A DNA stretch of 64,000 nt, taken from positions 3,970,501-4,034,500 of the forward strand of contig CP119314.1 of the NCBI GenBank assembly GCA_029202385.1, written 5' to 3'. The notes under the pieces were generated by a model. That model made no database searches. It worked only from the letters and a program-made list of their open reading frames with translations, and had not been told where the DNA came from. Shown piece by piece: positions 16,208 through 27,606 of this stretch; position 1 is the first letter of the stretch; the number at the start of each line of letters is the position of its first letter. The translations under genes were made by a program, and so were the position numbers. Source of the DNA: Candidatus Sphingomonas phytovorans (GTDB lineage Bacteria > Pseudomonadota > Alphaproteobacteria > Sphingomonadales > Sphingomonadaceae).

Positions 16208-17550
16208 GCGATCTCCTCGCGACCGGCGCAAGCGGGGTCCGCGCGTATCAGAGCGCGCTGACCACCGTCTCCGAGAACATCGCCAATGCCGGCACCGCCG
16301 GCTATGCGCGCCGCACCGTCAACCTCAAGGAGGTCAATGCCGGGGCGGGCATCTCGTCGACCAGTCGTGTCGCATCGGGCATGGGCGTCGTCGTCGACGG
16401 CATCGTGCGCTCGGCCGACGCCTTCCGCGCCGCTGACGTCCGTGCCTCAAGCGCCGATCTGGCGCGCAGCGAGACAAGCATCACTTGGCTCGATCGAATC
16501 CAGGGCGCGCTGACCGGCAACCAGCTCGGTGACCGGCTGACCAGCTTCTTCACCTCGGCCCAGGCGATCGCCGCCGATCCGACCGCCAGCGCACCGCGCT
16601 CTGTGTTCCTTGAGGCAGGCACCTCCGCCGCGAGCGCCTTTGCCGCCACCGGCAAGGCGCTCGACGGCGTCGCGGCCGATCTCGACGGCACCGCCGGGAA
16701 TGCCGTGGCCACGCTTGGCAGCCTCGGGGCGGCGCTCGCCAAGGTCAATGACGGCCTTGGCCGGGCCACGCCGGGCAGCACCAGCGCCGCGCAACTGCTC
16801 GACCAGCGCGACCAGCTGCTCGAACAGATGAGCGCGATCAGCGACGTGTCGGTCTCCATCGACGTCGCCGGCCGCGCCGCCGTCCGCCTGGGTGGCACTA
16901 CTGGCCCGACGTTCGTTTCCGGCAGCGATGCGGGCACCGTGACCTATGCCCGCAACCAGGATGGCAGCGTCTCCTTCGCGGTCAACCATGCCGGCGACGT
17001 CACGACCCTGACCCCGTCGGGCGGCGCGCTTGCCGGGATCGTCGACGGCGCGCAGCGAATCGCCGCGGCGCGCGAGCAGCTCAACGGCATCGCGACGAGC
17101 TTCGTCGACGGCATCAATACAGTGCAGGCCCAGGGCCGCGACCTCGACGGCAACCCGGGTGCGGCGATGTTCGCCATGGGCACGACGCCGACCGATATCC
17201 GGATGACGCTGACCGATCCGCGCGACGTGGCCGCAGCCGCCGTCGGCGGCGGCACGCGCGACAACAGCAATCTCAAGGCGCTCTCAACCCTGCGCAGCTC
17301 GGCCGGCTTCGAAGGCAAGACGACCGCCCTTATCTCCGGCAACGCCGCCGCCCTCGCCTCGCGCCAGCAGGTCGCCGAGGCGCAGAGCGCGATCCGCGAC
17401 GGCGCGGTCGCCGCGCGCGACGCGGTATCGGGCGTCAACCTCGATAGCGAGGCGGTCGACCTGATGCGCTTCCAGCAGGCCTATCAGGCGTCGAGCCGCG
17501 TGATCCAGGTCGCGCGCGAAACGCTCCAGTCAATCCTCGATATTCGTTGA
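16204..17550 (+). CDS. flgK: Hook-filament junction protein FlgK (HAP1)
   Basis: 448 residues. N terminus with LTTVSENIANAGTAGYARRT; C terminus with VNLDSEAVDLMRFQQAYQAS then VIQVARETLQSILDIR. It forms the first junction zone between hook and filament. Coupled to flgJ by ATGA and to flgL by adjoining ends. Confidence 0.97.
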   Translation: MSDLLATGASGVRAYQSALTTVSENIANAGTAGYARRTVNLKEVNAGAGISSTSRVASGMGVVVDGIVRSADAFRAADVRASSADLARSETSITWLDRIQGALTGNQLGDRLTSFFTSAQAIAADPTASAPRSVFLEAGTSAASAFAATGKALDGVAADLDGTAGNAVATLGSLGAALAKVNDGLGRATPGSTSAAQLLDQRDQLLEQMSAISDVSVSIDVAGRAAVRLGGTTGPTFVSGSDAGTVTYARNQDGSVSFAVNHAGDVTTLTPSGGALAGIVDGAQRIAAAREQLNGIATSFVDGINTVQAQGRDLDGNPGAAMFAMGTTPTDIRMTLTDPRDVAAAAVGGGTRDNSNLKALSTLRSSAGFEGKTTALISGNAAALASRQQVAEAQSAIRDGAVAARDAVSGVNLDSEAVDLMRFQQAYQASSRVIQVARETLQSILDIR

Positions 17551-17558
17551 GCAGCATC

Positions 17559-18470
17559 ATGCAGATCAGCACCTCCCAGCTTTACGACCGGTCATCGAGC
17601 CTCATGCAGAAGCTCAGCCAGAAGGCCGACAAGCTGCAGATCCAGGTCTCGTCCGAAACGCGCCTGCAGGCGCCGTCGGACGACGTCGTCGCGTATCAGC
17701 GCCTCGCCACGCTCAAGCAGGGCAAGGCCGACGATACGGCGACCAAGGCCAATGTCTCGCTCGCCCAGTCGCTGCTCCAGCAATCCGACACCACGCTGAC
17801 CTCGGTCCAGACCGGCCTGCAGCAGGCAGCCGAACTGGTGCTGCAGGCGAATAACGGCACGCTGACCGACGCGAATCGCGCGACGATCGCGACTCAGCTG
17901 AAAGGCGTGCTGAGCAACCTGGTCAGCTTGGCCAACACGACCGACGCGCGCGGCCAGCCGTTGTTCGGTGCCGCCACCGGCGACAGCGCGGTCACCGTCA
18001 ACGCCGATGGCTCGGTCAGTTTCACCGGCACCGGCACCCCGCCGCCGATCCCGATCGGCGACGATCAGTCGATTGCCGCCTCCGATACGGCCGCGCGCGT
18101 GTTCGGCGGGATCCCGACCGCGAGCGGAACGAGCGACGTCTTCGCGATCCTTTCTAAATTCGCCGCCGCGCTCGATGCTGGCGGCAGCGTCAAGGACGCG
18201 GCCGGCGAAGCGACGAACGGCATCAACAGCGCGCTGACCCAGATCGGCAGCGTGCGCGGCTCGGTCGGCGCCCGCGCCGCCCGGCTCGACCTGGTTTCCG
18301 ACCAGCTGACTGACACGGCGGCCAATCGCGAGACCGCGCGCGGCGCGATCGAGGACACCAACATTACCGAGACGCTCACCGAATTGCAGAAGACCATGAC
18401 GATCCTGTCGGCGACCCAGGCGAGCTTCACCAAGCTGAGCCAGCTTTCGTTGTTCGACTATCTGCGTTGA
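17559..18470 (+). CDS. flgL: Hook-filament junction protein FlgL (HAP3)
   Basis: 303 residues with a flagellin-like N terminus (QISTSQLYDRSSSLMQKLS, LQAPSDDVVAYQRL) and C terminus (TELQKTMTILSATQASFTKL). The ATG at 17559 is preferred; a TTG at 17547 overlapping the flgK stop (TTGA) could add four residues. It is the last gene of the flg operon. Confidence 0.95.
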   Translation: MQISTSQLYDRSSSLMQKLSQKADKLQIQVSSETRLQAPSDDVVAYQRLATLKQGKADDTATKANVSLAQSLLQQSDTTLTSVQTGLQQAAELVLQANNGTLTDANRATIATQLKGVLSNLVSLANTTDARGQPLFGAATGDSAVTVNADGSVSFTGTGTPPPIPIGDDQSIAASDTAARVFGGIPTASGTSDVFAILSKFAAALDAGGSVKDAAGEATNGINSALTQIGSVRGSVGARAARLDLVSDQLTDTAANRETARGAIEDTNITETLTELQKTMTILSATQASFTKLSQLSLFDYLR

Positions 18471-18505
18471 ACCGGGGCCGCTTGGTAACCGGTTGGCTAC
18501 GAAAT

Positions 18506-18517
18506 CCGGTTAACCGG
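18506..18517. promoter_or_regulatory. Palindrome before motA
   Basis: CCGGTTAACCGG is a perfect 12-base palindrome in the 104-base gap between flgL and motA, close to a second one, GGTAACC. It could be a regulator site. I found no sigma-54 promoter in the gap. Confidence 0.3.
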
Positions 18518-18574
18518 GGATGATCGCGACCGTTCCTTGAGACGGCGGCGACCAAGAAGGGGAATGCGAAGTTC

Positions 18575-19438
18575 ATGTTTCCGGTGATCGGCCTCGTCGT
18601 CCTGCTCGTCATGATCTTTGGCGGCTTCGCGATCACCGGCGGTGCGCTCGGCCCGGTGATGGAAGCGATTCCGCACGAGATGCTGATCATCGGCGGCGCC
18701 GCAGCAGGCGCGCTGATCATCGGCAATTCGGGCAAGGAACTGAAGGCGCTGGGCGGCAGCTTCGCCAAGATCTTCAAGGGCCCGAAATACAAGAAGCAGG
18801 ATTATCTCGACACGATCTTCCTCGTGTCCAAGCTAATGAAGATGCTCCGCACCGAGGGGCCGATCGCGCTCGAGCCGCATGTCGAGGATCCGAAATCCTC
18901 CGCGCTGTTCGCTGAATATCCGCGCCTGCTCGCCGATCATACGCTGATCAACCTGATCGCCGATACGCTGCGTCTCGTCGTCGTCTCGTCGGGCACGCTC
19001 GACGTGCATGCGGTCGAGGACGTCATGGACAACATGATCAAGACCCACCATCACGAGGTGGAAGGGCCGCATACCACGCTGTCGAGCCTGGCCGATGCAC
19101 TACCCGCGCTCGGCATCGTCGCCGCCGTGCTCGGCGTGGTGAAGACCATGGGCTCGATCGACAAGCCGCCCGCCATCCTGGGCGCGATGATCGGTTCGGC
19201 GCTGGTCGGCACCTTCATGGGCGTGCTGCTTGCCTATGGCATCGTCAGCCCGCTCGCCAGCCGGCTGAAGCAGGTCATCGATGCCGATGCCGCCATCTAT
19301 CATGTCGTGAAGCAGATCATCATCGCGTCGCTCCACGGCCATCCGCAGCCACTCGTCATCGAGGCCGCGCGCTCAGGCATCGCGCATTCGAACCAGCCCG
19401 GTTTCGCCGAAGTGTTCGACGGCCTGCGCGGGCGATAA
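18575..19438 (+). CDS. motA: Flagellar motor stator protein MotA
   Basis: 287 residues with four membrane helices: two near the N terminus (VIGLVVLLVMIFGGFAITGG, then MLIIGGAAAGALIIGN) and two after the cytoplasmic domain (DALPALGIVAAVLGVVKTMG, LVGTFMGVLLAYGIVSPLAS). The cytoplasmic part has the LRTEGPIALEPHVEDP block of proton-type MotA. Pairs with motB three bases downstream. Confidence 0.97.
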   Translation: MFPVIGLVVLLVMIFGGFAITGGALGPVMEAIPHEMLIIGGAAAGALIIGNSGKELKALGGSFAKIFKGPKYKKQDYLDTIFLVSKLMKMLRTEGPIALEPHVEDPKSSALFAEYPRLLADHTLINLIADTLRLVVVSSGTLDVHAVEDVMDNMIKTHHHEVEGPHTTLSSLADALPALGIVAAVLGVVKTMGSIDKPPAILGAMIGSALVGTFMGVLLAYGIVSPLASRLKQVIDADAAIYHVVKQIIIASLHGHPQPLVIEAARSGIAHSNQPGFAEVFDGLRGR

Positions 19439-19441
19439 AGG

Positions 19442-20347
19442 ATGGCAGCGCGTGCTCCCCATGGCAGCAACCAGCCGCCGAAGATCATCTACAAGAAGAT
19501 CTATGTCGAAGGGCATGGCGGGCATCATGGCGGCGCCTGGAAGGTGGCCTATGCCGATTTCGTGACGGCGATGATGGCCTTCTTCCTGCTGATGTGGCTG
19601 CTCGGGGCGACCAACGAGAAGCAGCGCAAGGCGCTGGCCGATTATTTCGCGCCGACTCTGGTCCAGATGAAGCAGAACAGCGCCGGCTCCAACGGCATGT
19701 TCGGCGGCTCCTCGATCACCGACAAGGATAATTACCCGCACAAGGCCTCGCAGACCGGTACCCGGTCGATGACCATTCCAGTCGAAGCGAGCGGGGGCGA
19801 CCAGGTCGGCACCGGGCAGAAAGGCACACTGAAGGACAAGGCGGTGCTCAACGCCGAGGATCGCAAGAATTTCGAGCTGATACGACGCCAGGTCGCCTTC
19901 GCGATGTCGTCGAGCCCGAAACTGTCGAAGCTGGGATCGCATGTGCGCTTCGTCCGCACCCAGAACGGGCTGCGCGTCGACCTGATCGACGACGCTGATT
20001 ATTCGATGTTCGGCCTGGGTACGACCATGCTCGACCCCGAGGCGTCGAAGCTGATCGGGCTGATCGCCGAAACGATCAAGGGCATGACCAACCCGATCAT
20101 GATCCGCGGCCATACCGACAGCCTGGGTTATGGCGATCCGCTGGCGATGAACAACTGGATGCTGTCCAGCGGCCGGGCCGAGGCGACGCGGCGGCGCCTG
20201 GCCACCGGCGGTATTCCGGAAGCCCGTTTCAACCGGATCGAGGGCGTCGCCGATCGCGAGCCGATGATCCAGAACAACCCGACCGATCCGCGCAACCGGC
20301 GGGTCGCCATCACCCTGCTCTACCGCGCGACCGCATTCGGCGAATGA
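19442..20347 (+). CDS. motB: Flagellar motor stator protein MotB
   Basis: 301 residues. The N-terminal plug/helix has WKVAYADFVTAMMAFFLLMW, with the proton-carrying D39. The C-terminal OmpA-like peptidoglycan-binding domain has IRGHTDSLGYGDP and NRRVAITLLY. It anchors the stator to the wall and forms the ion path with MotA. The stop overlaps the next gene by four bases. Confidence 0.97.
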   Translation: MAARAPHGSNQPPKIIYKKIYVEGHGGHHGGAWKVAYADFVTAMMAFFLLMWLLGATNEKQRKALADYFAPTLVQMKQNSAGSNGMFGGSSITDKDNYPHKASQTGTRSMTIPVEASGGDQVGTGQKGTLKDKAVLNAEDRKNFELIRRQVAFAMSSSPKLSKLGSHVRFVRTQNGLRVDLIDDADYSMFGLGTTMLDPEASKLIGLIAETIKGMTNPIMIRGHTDSLGYGDPLAMNNWMLSSGRAEATRRRLATGGIPEARFNRIEGVADREPMIQNNPTDPRNRRVAITLLYRATAFGE

Positions 20348-21744
20348 CCCGGGCGCCCGGCAGGTTCGCCGGTATCGGCGTCCAGGCGGTTCTCGCGGTT
20401 CTCTGTCTCTACGGCCTTGCGTCCCTTCCCGGGCTACTGGGCCAATGGGGTCTGTCGTTCGCCGCGATCGGAATCCTCCTGCTGTGGGTCGCGGTGGCCA
20501 GTCTCGGGCTGCCCCTGTTGCGTGCCGAGCCATCGCGCCGGCGGCTCGCGATGCTTGCGGGGGTCGCCATCGCACTTCGCCTCGCCTTCGCCCTGCTCTC
20601 GGTCCATCGAGGATCGAACGGCGACCCGAATGCCTATCTCCTGCTCGCCAAGGGCCTGCTGATCAGGGACGAATACGGAATCTACGAACCGTTTTTCGGT
20701 GGGTATTGGCGCGCCCTCTTCCCGCCTTTCTATTCCTTCCTGCTGGCGGGGTGGGGCGCGATCATCGGTTTCTCCACCCTCTCAGTCCTGTTTCTCGGCA
20801 CCGCGATCGATCTCGGTGCTGCGTCGCTGATCCTCCGGCTGGGCCGTCGCCTAGGAAATGAAGGCGCCGGACGCGCTGCCGCGTGGCTCTATCTCGTCTG
20901 GCCTTCCGTCCTGTTCTCGGCCCCGCTCGCGCAGAAGGAAGGACTGTGCGCCTTCCTGATCCTGGCCCTGGCGCTGGCCTGGCTGAACCGCGACCACAGG
21001 GGCTGGCGCGACGCGATCAAGATCGGCGTGCCGGCGGCCTTGCTCGCCCTGACCCAGCCGGGCCTGGCGCCGCTCGCCGCGCTGTTCGGATTGTGCCTGA
21101 TCGGTCGGGCAAGCGCGCTGTCGACGATGGCCGCCGGCCTGCGCGCGCTGTGCGTGGCGCTGCTGGTGATGCTGCCCTGGTGGATTCGCAACTGGCTGAT
21201 CTTCGGCGTGTTCGTGCCGCTGACCAGCGCGGGCGGCGCGAGCCTGTGGATCGGCAATAATCCCGACGCCACCGGCAACTGGATGCCACCGCCCGAACAT
21301 CTGCGTGGCCTTCCCGAAATCGTCTATGGCAAGCGCATCGGCGCGATCGCGATGGAATGGATCAAGGCCAATCCGGGCGCCTTTGTCAGGCTCACCATCA
21401 CCAAGTTCCTTCGTGCCTGCGGCGTGGCATCGTTTGGCATCACCCGGCTGGTGGCGATGCAGCCGCCCCTGCCCGCGGCGTTCGCGGCGGCGCTGCTGCC
21501 CATGTCCCATCTTACCCATGTCGCATTGCTTGGCGCGTCCGCGGTTGCGGTGCGCGTGCGCCGCGTGCCCGGCACCGGAACATTGCTGCTGCTGATTGCC
21601 GCATGCGGCGTGCAATTGCTGCTGTTCGGGGTGTGGTTCGAGTTCGGCGAGCGCCACCGCGAGTTCGTCACCCCGTTCCTGCTGCTGCTCGCGTGCGGAA
21701 TGATCGCACCGCGGTTGGAAAGCGGAGAGTCCACGCCTAGTTAG
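20344..21744 (+). CDS. ArnT/GT39-like polytopic membrane glycosyltransferase
   Basis: 466 residues with about ten hydrophobic segments. The block HRGSNGDPNAYLLLAKGLL in the first periplasmic loop, with its acidic residue, followed by YEPFFGGYWRALFPPFYSFL, resembles lipid-linked-sugar transferases of the ArnT/PMT class. These enzymes move sugars from undecaprenyl/dolichyl phosphate to acceptors outside the membrane. It overlaps motB by four bases, so it may be co-transcribed with the motor genes. The substrate is unknown. Confidence 0.7.
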   Translation: MTRAPGRFAGIGVQAVLAVLCLYGLASLPGLLGQWGLSFAAIGILLLWVAVASLGLPLLRAEPSRRRLAMLAGVAIALRLAFALLSVHRGSNGDPNAYLLLAKGLLIRDEYGIYEPFFGGYWRALFPPFYSFLLAGWGAIIGFSTLSVLFLGTAIDLGAASLILRLGRRLGNEGAGRAAAWLYLVWPSVLFSAPLAQKEGLCAFLILALALAWLNRDHRGWRDAIKIGVPAALLALTQPGLAPLAALFGLCLIGRASALSTMAAGLRALCVALLVMLPWWIRNWLIFGVFVPLTSAGGASLWIGNNPDATGNWMPPPEHLRGLPEIVYGKRIGAIAMEWIKANPGAFVRLTITKFLRACGVASFGITRLVAMQPPLPAAFAAALLPMSHLTHVALLGASAVAVRVRRVPGTGTLLLLIAACGVQLLLFGVWFEFGERHREFVTPFLLLLACGMIAPRLESGESTPS

Positions 21745-21749
21745 GCGGT

Positions 21750-22895
<1,146 letters not shown>

Positions 22896-24504
22896 GGCGC
22901 CGCGCCCGAAACTCGATCGCCCTGATCTCTTCCGGGAACAACGGCACGGTCGGGGGCGTGACATTGTGGTCGACGCGGAACAGCGCGCTTGAACCGTCGC
23001 GCCAGATCTCCACCAGCCCGGCATTGTATTTCGGATCATAGGGCGGCGGCTTGATCAGCCACACATAATCGAACGCATCGCGCGGGAAGCGCGCCAGCGA
23101 GAGCGAAATGGTGCGCCACCATTCGCCACGGCAATATTGCTCGGTAACGATCTGCGATGCGTCGTGCGCGAAGCGCCGCGCGGGCGCATAGCGCGTCGTC
23201 AGCAACTGCGCGCCCGCCATCGACCATTGATCGTTGGTATAGGCGAGCCTGCGCACCAGCCCGATCGCCGGCAGATGCTCGAGCCGGGTCATGAACCAGG
23301 ACGGCCGGCATTCAGCGCCGACGAAGCTGACGACCTTGGCGCCGACCGGGACGTGATCGAGCGCCTTCAGCTCACGCTCGTAGGACTGGTCGTACATCCA
23401 GAAACTCACCGTCGTGGCACCGATCCTGACGAGGAAGAAGGCGAGGCCAAGCACGGCTACCACCGCCGCGTGCCGGATCGGAACGCCCGGACGCGGCCGC
23501 AGCGCGATCAGGGCGATGCCGATCACGAACGGCGCGAGCCGCATGTCGGCATAGGCGGATCCGAACACGATCCGCGGCAGCAGGATGAACACGGCAAGCA
23601 GGAACAGCGCCGACAGGCCCAGGTTGCGCGAATATTCGATCGTCGGATCGCGAAAGCCCCTGAACAGGATCAGGTACAATATTGCCGCCGAGGCGATATC
23701 GAAGAGCTGCCAGCGATCCTTCAGGACCATGGTCAGCCACATGGCCTTGGCGCGCCAGTTGAACCAGTCGCCGGTCTCTCCGCCGACATGATGGCCGCTG
23801 CGCCACATCACCATCAGCACCATCGGCAAGGCGAGCGGCACGCAGCCCAGCCCGGCGCGCACCCAGGCGTTGAACCAGCGATGGCCGGCATCGTGCTGGC
23901 GGACCATCTCGGCCGAGAAAGCGAGCACGCCGAGCACGCCCCAGCCGAAGGTATGGCAGAGCCAGAGCGCACAGGAGAGCGGCACGAACACGATCGCGCG
24001 CAGCCTGAACCTGCCCAGCCGCGCGAGCCGCAGCCACAGGGCGAAGGCGTTGAAGGCGATCGCCATCGACAGCGCGAAGTTGATGAAGCCGAAATGAAAG
24101 GGATAGCTATAGGCGATCGGCAGGGCGAACAGCGCGGTCGCTGGAATCCGGCCGTGCACCTCGCGCGCGATCCACAACAGGCCCGTCACCGTCATCGCCG
24201 GTATGGTCATGACGATCAGCTTCACCGCGAGCTCGAGCCCGAAAATCTTGGCGAGCGGGATGACGAGGATGTCGATCCCGAGATTGCCGATCAGCTGCCA
24301 GCTGAAATTATACCATTCGGCGAGCCACGGCGCATTGCCGATGTCGAGCTGAACCCGGTAGCGCCCGAGATGCCCCGGCAGGTCGACCAGTGGCGGGATT
24401 TCCGGACGAAGCAGCGGAATGATCGCGACGAACGCGGCCAGCGCCACGAACCAGCGCGTCTGCCACCAATGCAGTTTTTCGATATCCCCCGGCATGGGAG
24501 GGCT

Positions 24505-26262
24505 TTACCGCGATGGGGCCTGCGTAAACAAGCCGGGTTCGACGCGATACAAGGCGAGCCCGGCAGGAGCAGCCGCCACGGGACTGAGCCAGGCCGGTAC
24601 CTGGCCGCGATGGAGCTGGTTCACGAGCTGGATATCGCCGGCCGCATTGTCGCCCAGTTCAGTGAAGCTGTCCTGGCAGAGCGCGACGTAACCGACCTTC
24701 CAGTCCCGCGCGATCGTCGCCGAATCCTCCGGCGTGCCGAGAAAGAAGCGATAGACGGCGAGGTTGCCTGCATTGTTACGGTGATAGGGCGCGCCGACCA
24801 CGTCGAGCCGGGTCGCCGCCAGCGCAAAGGCGCCGAGATCGAGGGGGGCGAGCAACCTCCCCGGCGGCAGCGCGGCAAGCGCCGCAAGCGCCTCGGGCGA
24901 GGTGCAGCTCCCTTCCGCGGGATCGCTGGTGCGCACCGTCTGGCGCGGGGTCAGCGCATCGGCAGCGAGTGGATAGAGCATGCCTGCCGACGCGATCCAG
25001 GCACCGGTGAGCCACAGGCTGCCCCGGCGGCGGGCAGCGGCGATCACCGCCGCAAGCGCCGGCGCGGCGAGGATCGCCCCGGCATAGGCGCCGCGCAGCT
25101 GGAAGCAGGTCAGGCCGAGCGCCGCGACTTGGACGATGAGCAGCGCGACCCAGCGATAGTCGCGCGTCACATATAACCGCCAGGCCGTCGCGAGGATGCC
25201 GGCGACCATCACCCCGGCATAGCCGATCGCCACGCCGACCGGCGCCGTGAACAGCGGCTGCGCTTCTCCGACCTTGCCCAACCACAGCCGCGCCAGCATC
25301 GGATCGACCATGGCATAGGGCTCCAGGCATTGCGGGGCGACCGCGATGACCCCGCCGCCAATCACGCCCGCGACCAGTATCGCGAGCATCAGGCGCATCG
25401 CCGGCCTGGTGAAGTCGCGCGCCGCCAGCGCCATCATCATCGGCCCGAAGGCAGCGATGACCGTGCCGCGCCAGGCTGTCGCGGTGAAGCCGTCGCAACC
25501 CGGATAGCCCCATTGGCTTGTCTTGAAGATGATCGACGCGCCGAGCAACCCGGCGGCGAGCGCGATGCCGAAGCCCATCATCCGATCGTCGGCGGCGTGC
25601 TTCGCGAACAGCCATTCGCGCGCCATGGCGAGGCCGGCCGCTGCCAGCAGGGGGGTCGTCTCCATGCCGATCACCACGCTCGCCGCGGCGGCCAGGCCGG
25701 CGGTAAGGCCATGGCCGAGCGTCGGCGGGCTGGTGAGGGTGCGCGCCACGAGCAGCAACAGCACGATCTGAAGGCCGTGATGGTCGATTCGCCCGGGCAG
25801 GAAGATGGTCGTCGCCGGATAGGCGATAGCCGCGACGACGATGGCAGTGCGCGCGACGCCCGGCCCACCGATCGATCGGGCGATGCGTCCGACCAGGAAC
25901 AGCGCCGCGGCAAACAGCGCCGTCGGCCAGGTGATGACGGCGACCAGTTCCGCCTGGTGAGTTCCAACCAGCGGGGTCAGCAGCGCGATGATCGCCGCCG
26001 GCACCAGATCGGGCAGCCGCGACCAGTGCATCGCCAGGCCGGGCGCCTCGCCCAGCCGATGCTGCGAAAGATCGTTGAATCGCTGCCCCGCCAGCCAGTC
26101 GCGAATCTGCTGGAGCCGCATGACATCATCGGTATCGGGCAGGCGGAGCGCCGAAAGCTGGTGCCAGTCGCGAAACGCCCAGGCGGCAGCAAGCAGCACT
26201 GCCAGCAGCATTGCCACCAGCGCGTCGCCATAGACCAGCCGCCGTTCGATCGCCGTCCCCAT
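24505..26262 (-). CDS. STT3/PglB-like polytopic membrane protein
   Basis: 585 residues with about twelve hydrophobic segments. Residues 43-57 (DTDDVMRLQQIRDWL) and 157-165 (GRIDHHGLQ) match the first acidic loop and the following DHH-type loop of STT3/PglB/AglB-like glycosyltransferases. A soluble C-terminal portion follows but I cannot see a WWDYG motif, so true oligosaccharyl transferase activity is uncertain. It is upstream of, and probably co-transcribed with, the other polytopic gene. A palindrome GTAAC-GGCA-GTTAC (26316-26329) lies before it. Confidence 0.65.
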   Translation of the reverse strand: MGTAIERRLVYGDALVAMLLAVLLAAAWAFRDWHQLSALRLPDTDDVMRLQQIRDWLAGQRFNDLSQHRLGEAPGLAMHWSRLPDLVPAAIIALLTPLVGTHQAELVAVITWPTALFAAALFLVGRIARSIGGPGVARTAIVVAAIAYPATTIFLPGRIDHHGLQIVLLLLVARTLTSPPTLGHGLTAGLAAAASVVIGMETTPLLAAAGLAMAREWLFAKHAADDRMMGFGIALAAGLLGASIIFKTSQWGYPGCDGFTATAWRGTVIAAFGPMMMALAARDFTRPAMRLMLAILVAGVIGGGVIAVAPQCLEPYAMVDPMLARLWLGKVGEAQPLFTAPVGVAIGYAGVMVAGILATAWRLYVTRDYRWVALLIVQVAALGLTCFQLRGAYAGAILAAPALAAVIAAARRRGSLWLTGAWIASAGMLYPLAADALTPRQTVRTSDPAEGSCTSPEALAALAALPPGRLLAPLDLGAFALAATRLDVVGAPYHRNNAGNLAVYRFFLGTPEDSATIARDWKVGYVALCQDSFTELGDNAAGDIQLVNQLHRGQVPAWLSPVAAAPAGLALYRVEPGLFTQAPSR

Positions 26263-26344
26263 GACAGGGGCGTAGCGGAGCCGGGTTAAGGCCGGGTTAG
26301 GGCAGGAACGGGTTCGTAACGGCAGTTACTACCCGCAGCCGGCC

Positions 26345-27565
26345 TCAATCGCGGTCGCGGCGCCCGAGCAGGCGCAGGCGAAGGGCGTTGAGCTTGATGA
26401 AGCCAGCCGCGTCGCGCTGGTCATAGGCGCCCTGATCGTCCTCGAAGGTCACGACCTTCTCCGAATAGAGCGTATTGGGCGACTTGCGGCCGACCACATA
26501 GACGCCCCCCTTGTAGAGCTTCAGTCGGACGGTGCCCGCCACCTTCTCCTGGCTATGGTCGATCGCCGCCTGGAGCATCTCGCGCTCGGGCGAGAACCAG
26601 AAGCCGTTATAGACCAGCTCGGCATAGCGCGGCGCCAGCTCGTCCTTGAGGTGCGCCGCGCCGCGATCGAGCGTGAGCTGCTCAATGCCGCGATGCGCGA
26701 GATAGTAGATGGTGCCGCCCGGCGTCTCGTACATGCCACGGGACTTCATGCCGACGAAGCGGTTCTCGACCAGGTCGAGCCGGCCGATGCCGTGCTTGCG
26801 GCCGAGATCGTTGAGCTTCGCCAGCAGCGTCGCCGGGCTCATCGCCTCGCCATTGACCGCGACGCCGTCGCCGCGCTCGAAATCGATCGTGATGAACTCG
26901 GGCTGGTCGGGCGCGTCCTCGGGATTGACGGTGCGCGAATAGACATAGTCGGGCACTTCTTCCCACGGATCCTCGAGCACCTTTCCTTCCGACGAGGTGT
27001 GCAGGATGTTCGCGTCGGTCGAGAAGGGCGCTTCGCCGCGCTTGTCCTTCGCCACCTGGATCTGGTGCTGTTCGGCGAACTCGATCAGGCGGGTGCGGCT
27101 GGTCAGATCCCATTCGCGCCATGGCGCGATCACCTTGATATCGGGCGCGAGCGCGTAATAGCCGAGCTCGAAGCGGACCTGGTCGTTGCCCTTGCCGGTC
27201 GCGCCATGGCTGACCGCATCGGCATTCACCAGCTTCGCGATCTCGATCTGGCGCTTGGCGATCAGCGGCCGGGCGATCGAGGTGCCGAGCAGGTACAGGC
27301 CCTCATAAAGCGCATTGGCGCGCATCATCGGGAAGACGTAGTTGCCGACGAACTCCTCGCGCAGGTCGTCGATGAAGATATGCTCGGGCTTCACGCCGGC
27401 GGCTTCCGCCTTGCGCCGCGCCGGCTCAAGCTCCTCGCCCTGGCCGAGATCTGCGGTGAAGGTCACCACCTCGCACTGATAGGTCTGCTGGAGCCACTTC
27501 AGGATCACGCTGGTGTCGAGTCCGCCCGAATAGGCGAGGACGACGCGGTTGATCTTGTCGGTCAT
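26345..27565 (-). CDS. argG: Argininosuccinate synthase
   Basis: 406 residues; joins citrulline and aspartate with ATP in arginine synthesis. The N-terminal ATP loop [18 protein letters not shown] and the segments [20 protein letters not shown] and APWREWDL are diagnostic. The ATG at 27565 is used; the frame is open far upstream but begins the conserved N terminus here. Confidence 0.98.
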   Translation of the reverse strand: MTDKINRVVLAYSGGLDTSVILKWLQQTYQCEVVTFTADLGQGEELEPARRKAEAAGVKPEHIFIDDLREEFVGNYVFPMMRANALYEGLYLLGTSIARPLIAKRQIEIAKLVNADAVSHGATGKGNDQVRFELGYYALAPDIKVIAPWREWDLTSRTRLIEFAEQHQIQVAKDKRGEAPFSTDANILHTSSEGKVLEDPWEEVPDYVYSRTVNPEDAPDQPEFITIDFERGDGVAVNGEAMSPATLLAKLNDLGRKHGIGRLDLVENRFVGMKSRGMYETPGGTIYYLAHRGIEQLTLDRGAAHLKDELAPRYAELVYNGFWFSPEREMLQAAIDHSQEKVAGTVRLKLYKGGVYVVGRKSPNTLYSEKVVTFEDDQGAYDQRDAAGFIKLNALRLRLLGRRDRD

Positions 27566-27606
27566 GAAGCAGGCTCCGAGAAGGTACGGGGGAATCGGCC
27601 CGCGCT

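Noticed and set aside
23137..25176. 679-codon plus-strand frame opposite the polytopic membrane genes
   Set aside because: Highly charged, no domain, antisense shadow of two clear membrane proteins.
26305..26329. General-stress (EcfG-type) promoter before the STT3-like gene
   Set aside because: GGAAC is present but the second box and the orientation relative to the gene do not fit.
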